Assembly: GCA_002110485.1 (NCBI GenBank)
Contig: MOWL01000070.1
Location: forward strand, 434,001-498,000
Direction of reading: 5' to 3'
DNA from: Emergomyces orientalis
Lineage: Eukaryota; Ascomycota; Eurotiomycetes; Onygenales; Ajellomycetaceae
DNA length: 64,000 bases
Shown here: one piece after another, positions 59,910-64,000 of the stretch
Layout of the letters: each line of letters opens with the position of its first letter
Numbering within the stretch: position 1 is the first letter of the stretch
Translations under genes and position numbers: made by a program
Notes under the pieces: generated by a model
What the model was told of the DNA's origin: nothing
Databases searched by the model: none
Seen by the model: only the letters and a program-made list of their open reading frames with translations

Positions 59910-62900
59910 TCATGAAGTAATCATCCGTCGGGTTACACCCACGTCTTTAGCTCGCTTCTCTCCAAAGTTATGAAGGCGCTCTCCAATCAGATACACATCA
60001 TCCCGGACACCCACCCTCCAGATGGCAATTTGCTTGCGGGCTAGGTGCGCAGCCCACAGGAGGATAACCCCCATTAACATCGCAGGGAAACAGTAGCGGT
60101 ATACTTCGGAGTGTACCATGGACGACGAATCGCGGAATATGGTGGAATTAAGAACATATCCTATAGGCAAGGGCCCCAAAATCGCAGCACAGGCAACCAA
60201 GGTAGCTGGAAGGATAAATGCGCGGGTGGCTAGCTTAATGTCCGGATTCATCCAGCCGTTGCGTAGGATAGCGTTAAGGGCATTGGCCGGGCGGGAGCCG
60301 CGATACCATAATATAAGTCTGACGGCCATGCGCACGTAGAGCACGCCTAGCGTCCAGTCCTGGACGAAGTGGATGACGTGGGCATCGCCACCGCCGATGT
60401 AGGTGTGCAGAGGAATGAGAATATAGAGCTCAGTAATTAAGGCGAAAAGGGAAGGGAGGAATAGAGCATATGCCCCTCCAATGTACAGCAGGCTGAGGAA
60501 TTTCACGAGTAGGCTATACGCCTGAGGGAATGCTTGTCGCGGTGAGGCAAGGTATGGTTGCAGGCGTTGTCTGAGCGCGGGTAGGCCGTGGCGACAATGA
60601 ACCATGGCGTAAAACGCCCCACCTACCACATATATGCCGACGCAGAAGGCATAGATGTCGTTTACACGAATGTGGCTGGGGAAGAGTGAAGAGATCATCC
60701 GTCGCCCGACGACGAGGGGCACTATGGTGCATCCAAGACCAGTAACAGCAGCGAAGACCCATATCATAAAAATAAAGGCCGCGATCCTGGTCTTGAACCT
60801 TGGAGGTATATAGACGTGAGCGAACATACTGTTCGACTTCCCATGAAGCCCCTCCTCGTGATCCTCTTTGCCATCAATCCGCTCATTATTTTCGCCAACT
60901 GCCAAGAAAACAGGCCTGCCCTTGGGAATCCGAACCTGATCGGACCCTGGCGCTCGCACAAATTTTCCATCTCGTAGAAAATATTTACTGCGGCCTTCAC
61001 TGTCGAGGGTAGTGCTCCGACGGCCAAAAACGCGGTCACGCCAAGTTGGGTAAGCATGCCGGCCCTCCTCATCTTGACGCCGTTCGCCAAACAGGAAGTG
61101 TGTCAACCTCAATATGTGCGCGCATTTATGGAACCACCAGTTGTACATTTTATGCAAGCCATCCGATGGCCGGATAGAACGAATCGCCAACGGCATTACA
61201 AAGTTGTAGAAGAGTAGGTCGACAGGGAATTCCAAAACAGGCTCATTGGACGACCAGTGTATTGGGAGCACCTCGCGGAAAGTCAAAGACAAACCCCAGA
61301 CAACGCCGCCAAGGCAAACAATGACAAGCCCGCCGTACACAAGCGCACTGAAGGCGATTTTCCGTAATTGCGTGGTGATATTACGCTCAAGAACGTCGCG
61401 TACCGGGTGGAATGTAGGATCGTCGGGGTCCCGGATGAAATCTAATGCAGATATGTTAGCCCAAAATCCACGCTCAAATATCCAAGGATGTGTTTTTTAC
61501 TCACATAACACTCCACTTCGCATAATCTTCCGGCACATGGACACAAAAAGGGCGAAATGGAACATATAACAAGTACCAATGAACCAATGCACAAATAGCG
61601 ATGTGAACGGCGAATCCAACGTGAATGCAGTCCGCGACGACAATGTTGCACCGCGGAAAAGCGGGAGGAGGGCAACATCGAGTAAGATGCCGCAATATAG
61701 TGGGAATACAATCATTTCAATCCCAATGATAAGGATCACCTTCATTACTCCACCAGCTTGCTGCAAAACATCAGCCACCGCCCCCTCGGCCCGATGCTCC
61801 TGACGTGGACCGGAAAACAGAGAGGAAAATCGGAGGTATAGCATCCCAAGAAGCGAGGCAAAGCAATATCCAACTATAATCGCAATTATCCGATCCTTGG
61901 TATCCCACTGTGCCAAGTCATGGTTCAATGATAGTGCGACATTTTCCTCGACTCCGCCGATTTTAAGGCTGGGCCAATTTTCTTTCTCCAAAAGGAAGAG
62001 TGCGGATTTTCCAACGCCCGCGACGGTGGCGGCTATTGTGTGGAATAGCTTCGCAGGTTCAAGGGGTAATATGGAGGTGATGAGTCGTTGCGGAGCATCT
62101 TTTTCGAGGAGAAGTAATGGGGTGTCGTAGAAAATAGTCTTGCCAAAGTCGATGATAAAGTTGAAAACTGCTGCGATTCGCTCTTGGTGGATCCTCAAAG
62201 CCTGGTGGGATAGAACAGAGAACATGGGTAAGTCTGATTCGTGGAAGGTGAAGAATGCACCTAGAACACCTTTAAGGCGCTGACTGCTACCGTCGATCAG
62301 AGATAGCGAAGCAGCTGTAACAGCATTGCTTGCGGAGAATTTTGTAAGAGAAGGGATGAATCGCCCGAAGGTGACGAGAGCGTGACGAAGCAGAACGTTC
62401 ACCCAGTAGACAACATATCCCACGCTCCCGAGAAGTGTGTCTACGGTGATATCAGCAACGAGAGATACAATTGCAACTGGAACGCCAATAAAGAGTCGTA
62501 TCGGATTGGTTAAAAGAACCAGGGCAATTTTACCCCACAGGTAGGGGAGCCAAATCCCAACAGCGACTGTGAACGATACGAGCAATGCGCTGAATACCCC
62601 GTTCTGTAGCAGACCGACGATTGGACCCTGCATGCCGATAAGCTCCAAGATACCTTCAAGATCATCCGCATCGTCCACAGCATCAACATCATCGGGGTCG
62701 ACGGGAGCAAGCGGGCCCTCAGCAAACCCCGGTTGATCCATCGGGTCATGAAAATGATGATGATCAACCCGTGCAGGACCAAATGGAGCCTCTTGTGCGA
62801 CGTCTTCAACGGCACCTTCGGCGTCGCCGTCCTCTGCTTGGTTTTCATCCTCTGCCCGCCGCGGGAGAGGCACCCCACCCCAGAACCAATTCGAGGCGCG

Positions 62901-64000
62901 ATCAATCAAAGACTCGATAGGAGGATCCCCTACCTCTACCGGGGGAGGTTGTTGAGGCACAGCTGTTGAAGGTTCAGGTTGTGTGACCGGCAAGGCTTCT
63001 TGATCATGAATATCAACCTCGGAAGCAGGTGGTTCAGTAGGAGTTGAAGGGGGCGAGAAGTCTTGTCCATCCAACGGCTCCGCTTCTTCCTGGGGTACAG
63101 AGAGGTGATCTGTACTACTATTTAAGGGGGTATGGGGCGATATGTCGAACGAATGGATAGATCTAGATGGGCCCGCTGTTTCGGAGCCAAATCGCGCAGA
63201 TGGTTTGAAGGGCTCCATTCTTGGCAAGGAGGGTGAAAAGGATTCCGCAGATATACTAGAATTTGCAGTCGGGTTCCCAAACCTCACTGTAAATGCCCGC
63301 TCAGGTCTATCCTGGGTTTCATGTGGTCGCTCTCCCGTGGATTTAACACTTTCAGAAGACGAATGATACGGGTAGTCCTCACGATGGATTGAGGCATCAA
63401 ATGAACCATGCTGATCCGAAGCACTCCCTTCCTCGTCTTCCTGCACATTCCCCTCAGATACTTGGCCGAATTTGAATCCCTGTTCGCCCACACGCTCCAA
63501 CTTTTGCATTGCCGCGATTACCCAACCCAGCTCTTCCTGGCGTCCTTCTTCCTCGATTATTCTTAATATTTCCGTCGGATTTCTTGCACCACGGGTCCAT
63601 AAGTCTTTAAACACGTCTAGACCAGGCCACTGAGCATTACCGTGAGTGTCCGCATTTGCCGCTATTTCCTCGTTGGCCTGGTTGACTGTCGATGGGTGCT
63701 CGAGAATATTACCTACTTCATCGATGGGGTTCAGATTATTTTCAACCTGTGAAGGCCAATGTTGACTAGGCGATTCAAAGTCATCACCAGTGGCATCAGG
63801 CTGTTGCGGTTGATTCGATGGTAATGGTATATCGTTTGATTGCGGATCATCCCAATTGGGAAATCCTGTGTTTTGGTGTTCATGTATATCTTCCTGATTT
63901 TCTTCTTCCCGATAGGCTTCTTGGTTTGTCTCCTGATTTGCTTCTTGGTGGGCGTCCTGATGGTGGACATGCTGAACTGGGCGTGGCCGTTGCTGGTCAG
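59910..64000 (-). CDS. SSM4: Doa10/Ssm4 ER membrane ubiquitin ligase, C-terminal part (5' end beyond window)
   Basis: Two exons are visible, 61505 to beyond 64000 and 59910-61441, joined over a 63-bp intron (GTGAGT donor, GCTAAC branch, CATTAG acceptor). The frame stays open to the right edge, so the start and the RING-CH finger lie outside. The in-window part is over 1340 residues. It begins in an acidic, Gln/Pro-rich region, then DVFKDLWTRGARNPTEIL, and continues with many hydrophobic segments, including the Doa10-typical VHWFIGTCYMFHFALFVSMCRKIMRSGVL followed by FIRDPDDPTFHPVRDVLERN across the intron. This polytopic protein is the ERAD-C ligase that marks misfolded ER and inner nuclear membrane proteins for degradation. 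Confidence 0.92.

Overview
The window is filamentous ascomycete nuclear DNA. The signs are short introns (about 54-155 bp) with CTAAC-type branch points, single housekeeping genes separated by long T/C-rich spacers, and families typical of Pezizomycotina (nudE, a fungal CorA-like protein, a HeLo-type pseudokinase protein, a GT31-PAN protein). The Ecm14 protein resembles Onygenales/Ajellomycetaceae versions, so I suggest a Eurotiomycete, probably Onygenales; this is inference without a database search. No bacterial features, rRNA, tRNA, CRISPR or intact transposon were seen. All gene models were built by hand from splice sites and frame continuity.

Layout. 1.8-3.7 kb (+) is ECM14, an inactive metallocarboxypeptidase-like secreted protein. 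4.4-7.6 kb (-) is an eight-exon CorA-like membrane protein. 9.3-14.3 kb (+) is a Syt1-type Sec7 Arf-GEF. 17.2-20.0 kb (+) is a C2H2-like zinc-finger protein. 21.0-22.3 kb (+) is a SET-domain protein. 24.1-24.5 kb (-) is a two-exon defensin precursor. 27.3-28.9 kb (-) is a GT31-like glycosyltransferase with a PAN/Apple tail. 30.2-31.5 kb (+) is a NOSIP-like U-box protein. 31.8-32.8 kb (-) is the mitochondrial nuclease NUC1. 33.6-35.2 kb (+) is a Zrt3-type ZIP transporter. 35.8-37.1 kb (-) is an NSRP1-like coiled-coil protein, divergent from the TRAPP subunit Trs20 at 37.4-38.1 kb (+). 39.0-40.3 kb (-) is a FAR1-like/isochorismatase fusion. 41.3-43.1 kb (+) is nudE. 47.1-54.3 kb (+) is acetyl-CoA carboxylase. 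55.3-59.3 kb (-) is a helical domain / pseudokinase / trypsin-like protease protein. 59.9 kb to the right edge (-) is the C-terminal part of the Doa10/Ssm4 ubiquitin ligase; its RING-CH end lies outside.

The genes are mostly unrelated housekeeping functions (lipid synthesis, ER quality control, trafficking, zinc storage, nuclear migration). There is no biosynthetic cluster.

The most interesting item is the defensin at 24.1-24.5 kb. It has no complete ORF because a 68-bp intron splits the six cysteines; joining the exons gives a signal peptide, an acidic pro-region, a Lys-Arg site and a 38-residue cationic CS-alpha-beta peptide of plectasin type. It lies in a gene-poor stretch that also holds a degenerate telomere-like tract and an inverted repeat. 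Second is the 1313-residue pseudokinase-protease protein, which looks like a fungal self/non-self or immune effector.
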